From the NCBI RefSeq assembly GCF_001422725.1, contig NZ_LMMA01000001.1, positions 436,691-500,690 on the forward strand: a stretch of DNA of 64,000 nt, written 5' to 3'. The DNA is from Flavobacterium sp. Leaf82. GTDB taxonomy: Bacteria > Bacteroidota > Bacteroidia > Flavobacteriales > Flavobacteriaceae. Below the pieces are notes generated by a model that searched no databases, was not told where the DNA came from, and saw only the letters and a program-made list of their open reading frames with translations. This document shows, in pieces, positions 45,245 to 53,389 of the stretch (the stretch's first letter is position 1; every line of letters begins with the position of its first letter). A program made the position numbers and the translations under genes.

Positions 45245-46730
45245 AATGGAGAAAACAATAACATTAGAAGAAATTCAAAATTTTAAGGGCAACTATCCAA
45301 AACAATTGTGGTATTTGTTTTTTGTTGAAATGTGGGAACGTTTCTGTTTTTACGGAATGCGTGGTGTACTTACATTTTTTATGGTAGATCAGCTTTTATT
45401 AAAAGATGAACATGCCAATTTGCAATACGGAGCTATTCAGGCTTTTGTATACGCCTTTACTTTTATTGGAGGTATTTTTGCCGATAAGGTTTTAGGATTT
45501 AAAAAGTCATTATTCTTTGGAGGAATCGTTATGATTCTGGGCAATCTTTTGATTGCCTTTTCTCCGCAAACACTGTTTTATTACGGTATTGCTTTCTCGA
45601 TTATTGGAACAGGGTTTTTTAAACCAAATGTTTCTTCAATGGTTGGGGAATTATATCATGAAGATGACGGAAGAAGAGATGCTGGTTACGGAATGTTCTA
45701 TGCCGGAATAAATGTTGGAGGTCTTTTAGGAGGTGCTTTGTGTATTTATTTAGGGAAATATTATTCATGGCAATTGTGCTTTTTATCGGCAGCTGTAGTG
45801 ATGTTTTTAGGTTTAGTTACCTTTTTATTTACTAAAAAGTATTTGGGGCCAATTGGTGATTCGCCGTTATTAGATTTAGAACCAGGTAAAAGAAGAATCC
45901 GCGAAATTGCAGTATATGCTATTTCTATATTGAGTTTGCCGTTTATTTTTATAATGGTAAAAAATACAGATTACACAGATTATTTCATGTATACAATTGG
46001 GATAGTTGCTGTTTTGTATTTTACGTATGAACTAATTAAACTAGGAGATATAAAATTGCAGAAAAAGCTTTTTGCAGCTTTTCTGTTCGTATTCTTTTAT
46101 TTGCTTTTTAATGCAATTTATGAGCAAAGTGGTGGTTCATTATCACTTTTTGCAAAAGATAATCTAAGTAATAAATTACTGGGTTTTACAATTGATCCCA
46201 ATGTGGTAAACAATAGTTCTAACACGTTTTTTGTAGTGGCTTTAAGTCCGCTTATTGGTTTGTTATGGATTTGGATGGGTAAAAGAAGAATTGAACCTAA
46301 CACCTTAATTAAATTTGGAATTGGATTCTTGTTTCTGGGAGCTTCATTCTATATCTTTTATCTAACAAAGTTTTTTGCAAATTCAGAAGGTATCGCATCT
46401 TTAAACGTCTTTACTTTTGCTTATCTGGTAACAACAATTGGTGAGCTTTGTTTAGGACCAATCGGGATGTCAATTATTACCAAGTTATCTCCAAAAAGAT
46501 TATTTGGTATGATGATGGGATTATGGTTTCTGGCAAGTGCATTTGGGCAATTATTTGCAGGGAAGTTAGGAGCAGAGATATCAAGATCAAATACAGGAGA
46601 TACTTTATTGTCTAAGTTACAATCGTATACCGAAGGATATTATCAATTAGCAATTTATTCGCTTGTTGCAGGGGTTATTTTGATTGCGATTTCGCCAATT
46701 ATTAAAAAATTAATGCAAGAAGTAAAATAG
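45231..46730 (+). CDS. POT family di-/tripeptide:H+ symporter, second copy
   Basis: 499 residues. EMWERFCFYGMRGVLTFFMV carries the ExxERF motif (about 33-38), GGIFADKVLGFKKSL and GTGFFKPNVSSMVGELYHEDDGRRDAGYGMFYAGIN are the PTR2 signatures, and YEQSGGSLSLFAKD matches the second-half motif. The given start overlaps the first copy by 14 bases; an alternative ATG at 45246 (MEKTITLEE) begins one base after its stop. The two copies are clearly divergent, so a distinct substrate range is likely. Part of the DPP-IV operon. Confidence 0.9.
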   Translation: MALDKMEKTITLEEIQNFKGNYPKQLWYLFFVEMWERFCFYGMRGVLTFFMVDQLLLKDEHANLQYGAIQAFVYAFTFIGGIFADKVLGFKKSLFFGGIVMILGNLLIAFSPQTLFYYGIAFSIIGTGFFKPNVSSMVGELYHEDDGRRDAGYGMFYAGINVGGLLGGALCIYLGKYYSWQLCFLSAAVVMFLGLVTFLFTKKYLGPIGDSPLLDLEPGKRRIREIAVYAISILSLPFIFIMVKNTDYTDYFMYTIGIVAVLYFTYELIKLGDIKLQKKLFAAFLFVFFYLLFNAIYEQSGGSLSLFAKDNLSNKLLGFTIDPNVVNNSSNTFFVVALSPLIGLLWIWMGKRRIEPNTLIKFGIGFLFLGASFYIFYLTKFFANSEGIASLNVFTFAYLVTTIGELCLGPIGMSIITKLSPKRLFGMMMGLWFLASAFGQLFAGKLGAEISRSNTGDTLLSKLQSYTEGYYQLAIYSLVAGVILIAISPIIKKLMQEVK

Positions 46731-46736
46731 ACCGTA

Positions 46737-46765
46737 TTGAGCGATTCTTTTTTTGTTTAAATTTG
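46737..46765 (+). promoter_or_regulatory. Promoter of the CGWC thioredoxin-like gene
   Basis: TTG (46737-46739), 18 bases, TAAATTTG (46758-46765), a full match to the Bacteroidota pattern, 17 bases before the ATG. It makes this gene independent of the POT genes just upstream. Confidence 0.75.
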
Positions 46766-46782
46766 TCCAAAATAAAATAAAA

Positions 46783-47250
46783 ATGAAAAAAATATTTTTA
46801 ATAACATTGTTTTTAGTTGGAGCATTTGCAACGCAAGCTCAAGAACTAAAATGGTATACCGATGTAAAAGAGGCAATTACCGTAAGTAATAAAGAACAAA
46901 AACCAATGTTGATGTTTTTTACCGGAAGCGATTGGTGTGGTTGGTGCATTCGTTTGCAAAATGAAGTTTTAAAAACACCTGAATTTACTAAATGGGCTAA
47001 GGATAATGTTATTTTAGTTGAACTGGATTATCCTAGAAGAACACCTCAGACTCCTGAGATTAAAAATCAGAATAATGAATTGCAGCAGGCTTTTGGTATT
47101 CAGGGATTCCCTACAGTGTTTTTTACAAGCGCTGAATCAAAAGACGGAAAAGTTAATTTTAAAGGTCTTGGTCAAACAGGTTACGTTGCCGGTGGTCCAT
47201 CTGCTTGGTTAACAGTTGCTGAAGGAATTGTTCATCCAAAAAAATCTTAA
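46783..47250 (+). CDS. Periplasmic thioredoxin-like protein with CGWC site
   Basis: 155 residues. Signal peptide MKKIFLITLFLVGAFATQAQ, then a thioredoxin fold with active site WCGWC (Cys about 52 and 55, in FFTGSDWCGWCIRLQNEV) and the cis-Pro in GIQGFPTVFF (about 110). The C-terminal GQTGYVAGGPSAWL segment is characteristic of this flavobacterial DUF255/thioredoxin_7-like group. Likely a periplasmic disulfide reductase or isomerase. Start 46783 rather than 46753, as it gives the signal peptide and sits after the promoter. It is the likely parent of three downstream paralogues that lack the CXXC. Confidence 0.85.
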   Translation: MKKIFLITLFLVGAFATQAQELKWYTDVKEAITVSNKEQKPMLMFFTGSDWCGWCIRLQNEVLKTPEFTKWAKDNVILVELDYPRRTPQTPEIKNQNNELQQAFGIQGFPTVFFTSAESKDGKVNFKGLGQTGYVAGGPSAWLTVAEGIVHPKKS

Positions 47251-47277
47251 AGAGAATAAAAATCTATATTATTTATA

Positions 47278-47311
47278 AAAACTCCTTACAGTATTGTAAG
47301 GAGTTTTTTTT
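47278..47311 (+). terminator. Terminator of the CGWC thioredoxin-like gene
   Basis: AAAACTCCTTACA (47278-47290) pairs with TGTAAGGAGTTTT (47295-47307), followed by more T. Confidence 0.88.
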
Positions 47312-47412
47312 GTTTAGTAAGAAAAGTTATTCATTTGTTTTTATGTTTTTAGGACTTTGATATTTTTTTACAATAAAAAAAACACATAATGTATTTTTTG
47401 TATTAATAAAAA

Positions 47413-47442
47413 TTGGAAAATTAAAATAATATGTTAATTTCG
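47413..47442 (+). promoter_or_regulatory. Promoter of CXXC-less paralogue 1
   Basis: TTG (47413-47415), 19 bases, TAATTTCG (47435-47442). From the first base of the -7 box to the ATG is 38 bases, the same as in the next two paralogues. Confidence 0.65.
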
Positions 47443-47472
47443 TCATGCTATACTAACCAAAACCATTATACT

Positions 47473-47925
47473 ATGACTAAAAAATTACTTATCCTACTAT
47501 TTTTTTTAGGTTCATATTTTTTGCATTCGCAAAATTTAGTTTGGAGAACAAACATGACTGATGCAATCGCAATAAGCAATGAACTAGGAAAACCAATGTT
47601 GATTTTATTCACTGCCTCAGGTGTACCGGACAATCTTCAGAACGAAATCTTTAAGACACCGGATTTTGCAGTCTGGTCACGTGATAATGTAGTTCTTGTA
47701 AAATTAGATTTATCTGATGCATCTAAAGATGAAAGTGATAAGGAACAGAATGTGAAATTAAAAAATGCCTTTGGCGTTGAGGATTTACCTGAAGTATGTT
47801 TTGCAAGTGCTTCGATTCGAAAAAACAAAACGACATTTAGTGCTTTAGGAAAAATCGCCTATAAACCGGGTGGTGCAAAAGCGTGGATCGCAGAGTCGAA
47901 TGCGATTTTACATCCTAGTGAATAA
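47473..47925 (+). CDS. Secreted thioredoxin-fold protein without CXXC, paralogue 1
   Basis: 150 residues. Signal peptide MTKKLLILLFFLGSYFLHSQ. The mature part follows the upstream CGWC protein closely (MLILFTASGVPDNLQNEIFKT against its MLMFFTGSDWCGWCIRLQNEVLKT), but the WCGWC is replaced by a segment three residues shorter with no Cys. The cis-Pro position survives (GVEDLPEVCF). The C-terminal KPGGAKAWI block is kept. A dithiol redox role is excluded by the missing pair; binding or chaperone-like function is possible. The frame reaches 47431 but the signal peptide and promoter fix the start at 47473. Confidence 0.85.
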   Translation: MTKKLLILLFFLGSYFLHSQNLVWRTNMTDAIAISNELGKPMLILFTASGVPDNLQNEIFKTPDFAVWSRDNVVLVKLDLSDASKDESDKEQNVKLKNAFGVEDLPEVCFASASIRKNKTTFSALGKIAYKPGGAKAWIAESNAILHPSE

Positions 47926-47963
47926 TTAAATTTAAATTAAGTTTCTTAGTTTAATTTGTAGGC

Positions 47964-47999
47964 TCCCTTTTCGCTTTCTGGTGAAAAGGGATTTTTTTT
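47964..47999 (+). terminator. Terminator of paralogue 1
   Basis: TCCCTTTTC (47964-47972) pairs with GAAAAGGGA (47983-47991), followed by a T run. The CCCTTTT/AAAAGGG stem recurs after the other paralogues. Confidence 0.82.
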
Positions 48000-48134
48000 G
48001 GGTGTTAATCAATATTTGCAATCAATATTTAGTTTTTTAAGGTGCTATTTTTTTTCATTTTGCTAAAATATTGAGATTTTTTTAATGAATTCTTGTTTTT
48101 ATTGTTTTTACTCTAATTTTTGTTTGTATATCAT

Positions 48135-48164
48135 TTGTTTGGTTCAGATATTATGTTAATTTAG
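48135..48164 (+). promoter_or_regulatory. Promoter of CXXC-less paralogue 2
   Basis: TTG (48135-48137), 19 bases, TAATTTAG (48157-48164), 38 bases from the box start to the ATG. Confidence 0.65.
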
Positions 48165-48194
48165 TCGCGTAAACCTACTTAAAGCCAATTTAAT

Positions 48195-48635
48195 ATGACC
48201 CAAAAACTACTTATTTTACTATTTTTTTTAGGTTCGTTTTTTCTACATTCACAAGTTTGGAAGACTGATATGAATGACGCCATCATGGCAAGTGATGCAC
48301 AAAAACGACCTTTGTTAATTTATTTTACTGCGGCGGGTGTTTCGCAGAAATTTCAAAGCGAAATTTTTGGAACTCCTGATTTTGTGGTTTGGTCGCGTGA
48401 TAATGTTATTTTAGTTAAACTTGACTTATCTGACGCTAATGTATCTGAGACTGTAAAAGATCAAAATGTAAAATTAAAAAATGCACTAGGTATCGATGAA
48501 TTGCCACAAGCATGCCTTTTAATGGCATCTGTTAGAAAAGGAAAAACAACTTTTAATAATCTGGGTCTTGTTCCTTATAAACCAGGAGGAGCAAAAGGCT
48601 GGATAAATGATGCCAATTTGATCTTGAATCCATAA
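48195..48635 (+). CDS. Secreted thioredoxin-fold protein without CXXC, paralogue 2
   Basis: 146 residues. Signal peptide MTQKLLILLFFLGSFFLHSQ, almost the same as in paralogue 1. The fold is kept (LLIYFTAAGVSQKFQSEIFGT, DNVILVKLDLSD), and GVSQKF stands where the CXXC should be. The cis-Pro remains (GIDELPQACL). The end PYKPGGAKGWINDANLILNP matches its neighbours. It has its own promoter and terminator. Function unknown; see paralogue 1 for the likely class. Confidence 0.85.
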   Translation: MTQKLLILLFFLGSFFLHSQVWKTDMNDAIMASDAQKRPLLIYFTAAGVSQKFQSEIFGTPDFVVWSRDNVILVKLDLSDANVSETVKDQNVKLKNALGIDELPQACLLMASVRKGKTTFNNLGLVPYKPGGAKGWINDANLILNP

Positions 48636-48662
48636 GTGATTTAATAAATGCTTATTAAACAT

Positions 48663-48697
48663 ATCCCTTTTACTCGATGAGTAATAAGGGATTTTTT
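48663..48697 (+). terminator. Terminator of paralogue 2
   Basis: ATCCCTT (48663-48669) pairs with AAGGGAT (48686-48692), with an inner ACTC/GAGT pair, followed by TTTTTTT. Confidence 0.75.
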
Positions 48698-48856
48698 TAT
48701 TTATAGTTTACTGTTGCTAATCAATAGTTTATCATTTATAGGGCTGTTTTTTTCTTATTTTATATATATGTTGCGTTTTTATTGCCTAATATTCATTTTT
48801 GTTATTTTTTACTTAATGTAATATTGTTTTGTGTTTATATTTAATATTATTTGTGT

Positions 48857-48864
48857 TAAATTAG
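48857..48864 (+). promoter_or_regulatory. -7 box of CXXC-less paralogue 3
   Basis: TAAATTAG at 48857-48864 followed by TC, 38 bases from the box start to the ATG, exactly as in the other two. The -33 element is weaker (TTA at the matching place). Confidence 0.55.
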
Positions 48865-48894
48865 TCAAATAAATACAATTAAATCAGAACTAAC

Positions 48895-49344
48895 ATGAAA
48901 CAAAAACTACTTACTCTATTATTTTTTTTAGGTTCATTTTTTCTGCATTCGCAAAGTTTAGCCTGGAAAACAAATATGAATGAAGCAATTAAGTCCAGTG
49001 ACGAACAAAGAAAACCGTTATTAATATTTTTTACTTCAGTTGGTACTTCCCAGAAAATACAAAACGAAGTTTTTGCGACGACTGAGTTTGCAGACTGGTC
49101 AGATAATAATGTTGTTTTGCTAAAACTTGATCTGTCAGATTCTAAACTGTCCAGCGAAGAGAGAGAACAAAATCTTAGATTAAAAGAAGCTTTAGGTATC
49201 GAAGAACTAACTCAGGTTTGCCTCGCTACAGCTTCTGTTAGAAAAAACAAACCCACAATTAATAAACTTGGATTGCTCGAATATAAAGTTGGTGGACCAA
49301 AAAAATGGATATCAGATGCTAAGACAATATTGCGAGGAGAATAA
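48895..49344 (+). CDS. Secreted thioredoxin-fold protein without CXXC, paralogue 3
   Basis: 149 residues. Signal peptide MKQKLLTLLFFLGSFFLHSQ. The mature protein keeps the fold (LLIFFTSVGTSQKIQNEVFAT, NVVLLKLDLSD) but has GTSQKI at the CXXC position, and the cis-Pro is also gone (GIEELTQVCL), so it is the furthest from a redox enzyme. The C-terminal block is YKVGGPKKWI. It ends nine bases before the stop of the convergent comEC gene, and its terminator lies inside the comEC coding end. Confidence 0.85.
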   Translation: MKQKLLTLLFFLGSFFLHSQSLAWKTNMNEAIKSSDEQRKPLLIFFTSVGTSQKIQNEVFATTEFADWSDNNVVLLKLDLSDSKLSSEEREQNLRLKEALGIEELTQVCLATASVRKNKPTINKLGLLEYKVGGPKKWISDAKTILRGE

Positions 49345-49352
49345 TTGATCCT

Positions 49353-51374
49353 TTAATTTAATCTGTAAAATCCCTTTTCTTTAGTTGCGTGAAAAGGGAT
49401 GTTTTTTTTAAGACAAGTTGCTCTCCAGATCTTCTGTATATTATTAGAATTAGAAGCATCTGCAATTAATATTTTTGGATGTAAATCATCCAGAATACGT
49501 TCTAGATTTATTTTTGGCGACTGAGTAAGTATTAATATGTCCGGTTGAATTTTAGTTGCATAAATTCCTGAACTGTCAATTACCGCTATTCTTTTTCCAT
49601 TAAAAAATAAAGTATTTTTAATTTTATAAATTGATTTTAATTCTCCAAAATTCCCAACTAAATACGTGTTTAAAATATTGTTTTTTGAAATAGTATCAGT
49701 TGTAAAAATTGTAATATTCTTTCCTCTTCTTTCAGATATCAACGTGTTTTTCTTTGTATTGTAAATGATCAATTCATGTTTGCTTTCAATTTCTTTTTTA
49801 GTGCAGAGAAAAGAAATTTGCACTAATATGACTGTAATTAGAAAAAATACAAATTTGTTGTAACTGGGATTTTTATTCCAAATAATTGCAGCAATAATAA
49901 ACAGATAAAAAGTTAGAAGAAAATAGAAATTAAAACTAATATCACGTATTACAAACCATTCAAACGAAGCTACAATATGGATGGTTTTATTTAGAAGATA
50001 AATGCTTTTTTCGAAAATTTCGATTATGAATATAGGAGGCGAGGTAAACACAGCATAAAGCATTACTATAATTCCCGCGATCATTATAAAAGATAAGATT
50101 GGAATGATGACAATATTTGTGACAAAAAAGAGTCCCGGAAATTGATGAAAATAATAGAGACACAAAGGTAATGTGCCTATTTGTGCTGCAAACGATACAG
50201 TTAATGCATTCCAGATTGTGATTAGGATTTTCTTTTTTGGCGTCCATATTCGTTTTAATAGCGGTTGAAGCCAAACGATAAAGAGCAACGCCAGATAACT
50301 TAATTGAAAACCTACATCAAACAAAAAATATGGTTCAAAAAGCAATATTAAAAGCATTGAGACTAATAAGGTGTGATAAATGCTCCCGCTTCTTCGTAAA
50401 TGATTTCCTGTGGCTAAAAAAGAAAACATTACAACAGAACGTAAAACAGAAGGTGATAAACCTGATATTACAGCAAAAATCGTCAAAGAAATTAGAATAG
50501 ATAGTAATTTAATGAATGAGCCTTTGCGGGTATTGGGAATTGGTTTTAAAATAAAATTAATAAACAGCATAATAAAACCTACATGTAATCCTGATACGGA
50601 AAGTATATGTGTAGCTCCTGAATATTGATAATCCTGAATAATCTCTGCAGAAATATCTTGTTGCTGTCCTAAAATTAGTGCAAGGGCAACATTCATTTCT
50701 TCTTTATTAAAATGAGCTGTTTCAAGATTATTTACGATCCGGGAATGAAGCTTGCCGGAATAATACCAAATGTCTTTTTTGAATTTTTTGTTAATGCGAA
50801 TCTCAGATTTGCTAATGTATACCTGAGCATAAATTTGCTTGTCTTCGAGATATTTGCTGTAATTAAATTGATTTGGATTTTTACTCTGAGTATTTCCCAG
50901 TAAAATGGTATTAACCTTTATGACACTTCCTATAATAGGATTTTGAAGACTGTCTTTTTGAATGTTTACAATTATTTTACCAGAATGAGATTCATTGTTT
51001 ATTGTATTTATTAGTGCTGTAAATCTGTCGTTGTAAGTATTGCTTTTAAGTTTTTCGCGTAATGTAAATGTTATAGTTTGCGGAGTTTCAAATGCCTTTT
51101 TATAATGAATATAGTTGGACTTTTGAAGCGAATTAGTGTGAAGTAATAAAGTTATTGCGCCAATAAAAAAGGATACGCAATAAGCACTGACTCCAAAAAC
51201 AGAATTGAATTTTTTATTTTTTTTGCTAACAAAATAAGAAACAAAAAATGTAATTAAGCAAACAACAAGTATGGCAAAAACGACATTAAGAGCAGAATTG
51301 CTGTAATAACAAAACAGAATACCAAATAAAAACCAAATTGTAATTTTGGTTAAAGGAAAACTTAATACTTTCAT
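49353..51374 (-). CDS. comEC: ComEC/Rec2 family DNA-uptake channel protein
   Basis: Inner-membrane channel for single-stranded DNA in natural transformation. 673 residues. An N-terminal pair of helices and a DUF4131-like soluble domain (about 90-210, KIIVNIQKDSLQNPIIGSVIKVN) precede the Competence domain (GQQQDISAEIIQDYQYSGATHILSVSGLHVGFIM, then SGLSPSVLRSVVMFSFL) with about eight more helices. The C-terminal 110 residues keep the pattern of a metallo-beta-lactamase end (PDILILTQSPKINLERIL, HPKILIADASN) but I see no HxHxDH metal motif. The last codons contain the terminator hairpin of the opposite-strand gene. Confidence 0.87.
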   Translation of the reverse strand: MKVLSFPLTKITIWFLFGILFCYYSNSALNVVFAILVVCLITFFVSYFVSKKNKKFNSVFGVSAYCVSFFIGAITLLLHTNSLQKSNYIHYKKAFETPQTITFTLREKLKSNTYNDRFTALINTINNESHSGKIIVNIQKDSLQNPIIGSVIKVNTILLGNTQSKNPNQFNYSKYLEDKQIYAQVYISKSEIRINKKFKKDIWYYSGKLHSRIVNNLETAHFNKEEMNVALALILGQQQDISAEIIQDYQYSGATHILSVSGLHVGFIMLFINFILKPIPNTRKGSFIKLLSILISLTIFAVISGLSPSVLRSVVMFSFLATGNHLRRSGSIYHTLLVSMLLILLFEPYFLFDVGFQLSYLALLFIVWLQPLLKRIWTPKKKILITIWNALTVSFAAQIGTLPLCLYYFHQFPGLFFVTNIVIIPILSFIMIAGIIVMLYAVFTSPPIFIIEIFEKSIYLLNKTIHIVASFEWFVIRDISFNFYFLLTFYLFIIAAIIWNKNPSYNKFVFFLITVILVQISFLCTKKEIESKHELIIYNTKKNTLISERRGKNITIFTTDTISKNNILNTYLVGNFGELKSIYKIKNTLFFNGKRIAVIDSSGIYATKIQPDILILTQSPKINLERILDDLHPKILIADASNSNNIQKIWRATCLKKNIPFHATKEKGFYRLN
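49370..49407 (+). terminator. Terminator of paralogue 3, embedded in the end of comEC
   Basis: ATCCCTTTTC (49370-49379) pairs with GAAAAGGGAT (49391-49400), followed by GTTTTTTT. It has the same stem type as after paralogues 1 and 2 and lies within the last codons of comEC on the other strand. Confidence 0.8.
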
Positions 51375-51430
51375 TTGCTAAAAGTATTAAATAATTTGTA
51401 AGAAAAAAGATATATTTCGTTTAATTGGAT

Positions 51431-51916
51431 TTACTCAACAATCCGATTGATTTGCACAAAAGAATTTTGATAATAAGGTTCTTTTGTAGACGAAATTATA
51501 ACTCCCTTTGAGGTAGAAGAATGTACAAATTTAATCTCATTAGAATTTACTTCAGTAATAAGTCCAACGTGATTTATTTGTTTGCTTTTATTTGTTTTAA
51601 AGAAAATTAAATCACCTTTTCTGGCATCATTAAATTTGATTATTTTCCCAACTTTTGCCTGTTCATAAGAAGGTCTTGGCAATTTAATATTCTCTGACTC
51701 AAATGTGGTAAATACCAATCCGGAACAATCATAGCCGCTTTTTGTTGTGCCGCCTGCTTTGTATCTTACGCCAATATTGGATGTAGCCTTATCAACTAAA
51801 TTATTAACCGTATTTCTATTTTCTCTCTTAGACTCTTTATTGCTTACAGCGGTCGAAGTCGATTTGCAAGAAGCAAAAAACAGAACTAAAAGCAAAAAGA
51901 GAATTATTTTTTTCAA
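51431..51916 (-). CDS. NlpC/P60 family cell-wall endopeptidase (lipoprotein)
   Basis: 161 residues. Lipoprotein signal with lipobox Cys about 17 (LLVLFFASCKS). The C40 peptidase domain has the nucleophile in YDCSGLVFTTF, the His in INHVGLITE and a downstream His (FVHSS) as third catalytic residue, with RKGDLIFFKT between. Such enzymes cleave peptide crosslinks in peptidoglycan stems, here from the outer or inner membrane facing the periplasm. It is 12 bases downstream of lpxB on the same strand and probably shares its transcript. Confidence 0.88.
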   Translation of the reverse strand: MKKIILFLLLVLFFASCKSTSTAVSNKESKRENRNTVNNLVDKATSNIGVRYKAGGTTKSGYDCSGLVFTTFESENIKLPRPSYEQAKVGKIIKFNDARKGDLIFFKTNKSKQINHVGLITEVNSNEIKFVHSSTSKGVIISSTKEPYYQNSFVQINRIVE

Positions 51917-51928
51917 ACCAAAGAATTT

Positions 51929-53047
51929 TTAAACTTGTTTTAAATCAGCAACAATAAGTTTTGCAGTTTTTTTACTTGCGCCAACTCCACCTAATTTTTG
52001 CTCCAGAATATCATAGTTTTTAAGCAGTTTACTGCGATAGTCAGGTTCTAATAATTTTTGTAATTCTTCTTTAATGCGTTTTGTATTGCATTCGCTCTGG
52101 ATTAATTCTGTAACAACTTCCTGGTCCATAATCAAGTTGACAAGCGAAATATATTTTAGGGTTATGATACGTTTTGCAATTTGGTATGAAATAGAACTTC
52201 CTTTATAGCAAACTACTTCCGGAACTTTAAAAAGTGCTGTTTCCAGAGTGGCAGTTCCTGAAGTTACAAGAGCCGCAGTAGACGAACGAAGCAAATCATA
52301 CGTTTTATTCGAAATAAATTTGATGTTTTTATTGCTGATAAACTGTTGGTAAAATTCAAGATCCTGACTTGGAGCACCAGCAATTACAAATTCATACTCC
52401 TGAAAATCGTCAACAACACTAAGCATAACACTCAACATTTTTGTGATTTCTTGTTTACGGCTTCCGGGTAAAACCGCAATAATTGGTTTTTCGCCCAATT
52501 GATTTTCTCTTCGGAATATAGTTTCATCAAAAGCAGGCTGATTCTGGATCGCATCAATTAGCGGATGGCCAACAAAATCTACCGGAAAATGATGTTTGTC
52601 TTCATAAAAGCTTTTTTCGAAAGGCAATATCACAAACATCTTATCGATATCTTGTTTGATCGCTTTGATTCGGTTTTCTTTCCAGGCCCAAATTTGAGGC
52701 GAAATATAATAATGTGTTTTGTAATTTAAAGCTTTTGCCCATTTTGCAATTCGCATATTAAAACCCGGATAATCGATAAAAATCAAAACATCAGGTTTGA
52801 ATTCCAAAATATCTTTTTTGCAAATTTTAATGTTGTTCAAAATGGTTTTTAAATTAAAAATCACTTCAACAAAACCCATAAAAGCCAATTCACGATAATG
52901 TTTTACTAAAGTTCCTCCGGCTTTTTGCATTAAATCTCCTCCCCAAAATCTAATATCGGCCTGAGGATCTTCCTCATATAAAGCTTTCATTAAATTTGAA
53001 CCGTGTAAATCTCCGGAGGCTTCACCTGCTATTATGTAATATTTCAT
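51929..53047 (-). CDS. lpxB: Lipid-A-disaccharide synthase
   Basis: Glycosyltransferase family 19: joins UDP-2,3-diacylglucosamine and lipid X to form the lipid A disaccharide at the inner membrane. 372 residues. MKYYIIAGEASGDLHGSNLMKAL is the diagnostic start, FIDYPGFNMRIAKWAK and YYISPQIWAWKENRIKAIK are conserved, and LPGSRKQEI and TSGTATLETALFKVPEVVCYK line the UDP-sugar site. A -7 box at 53105-53112 gives it a promoter of its own just behind the upstream membrane gene. Confidence 0.95.
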   Translation of the reverse strand: MKYYIIAGEASGDLHGSNLMKALYEEDPQADIRFWGGDLMQKAGGTLVKHYRELAFMGFVEVIFNLKTILNNIKICKKDILEFKPDVLIFIDYPGFNMRIAKWAKALNYKTHYYISPQIWAWKENRIKAIKQDIDKMFVILPFEKSFYEDKHHFPVDFVGHPLIDAIQNQPAFDETIFRRENQLGEKPIIAVLPGSRKQEITKMLSVMLSVVDDFQEYEFVIAGAPSQDLEFYQQFISNKNIKFISNKTYDLLRSSTAALVTSGTATLETALFKVPEVVCYKGSSISYQIAKRIITLKYISLVNLIMDQEVVTELIQSECNTKRIKEELQKLLEPDYRSKLLKNYDILEQKLGGVGASKKTAKLIVADLKQV

Positions 53048-53104
53048 ATGAATTGTATTGAAAGTGTATTTTGATAATTAAAACACCGGCATTTTTTTGC
53101 AAGG

Positions 53105-53112
53105 CAAAGATA
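53105..53112 (-). promoter_or_regulatory. -7 box of lpxB
   Basis: TATCTTTG on the minus strand, 57 bases before the lpxB ATG and just past the stop of the preceding gene. No good TTG at -33. Confidence 0.5.
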
Positions 53113-53116
53113 AGAT

Positions 53117-53389
53117 TTAAATAAATAAAGTAGAAATTGCTAAAACAATCACGGCCAAAACTACGCCTCTTGCCTTAAGTTCCTCGTCTCGTTTTAATAA
53201 AATCCCAAAAACGGCAAGATCTAAAACAGTACCTATAGTAATTACTTTTCCTAAATAGCCTTGTTGTTTTATGGTTTGAAATCCGGTAGAGATATCAAAT
53301 TTTGTAAAAAAAGCGATGAATAAATAACTGCCCAATAATGCAGTGAATATTCCAATTATAAAACCAATTAAAAGATCTTTTTTATTCAT
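53117..53389 (-). CDS. Three-helix membrane protein of unknown function
   Basis: 90 residues with three membrane segments (about 6-27, 45-62 and 73-90) and short charged loops (KRDEELKARG). No family recognised by eye. Its ATG overlaps the end of surE by eight bases, a sign of translational coupling, and flavobacterial genomes often keep such a small gene between surE and lpxB. No function can be proposed from sequence. Confidence 0.7.
   Translation of the reverse strand: MNKKDLLIGFIIGIFTALLGSYLFIAFFTKFDISTGFQTIKQQGYLGKVITIGTVLDLAVFGILLKRDEELKARGVVLAVIVLAISTLFI

Noticed and set aside
47473..49344. CXXC-less paralogues as pseudogenes
   Set aside because: All three frames are intact from signal peptide to stop, have matched promoters and terminators, and keep the fold-defining residues.
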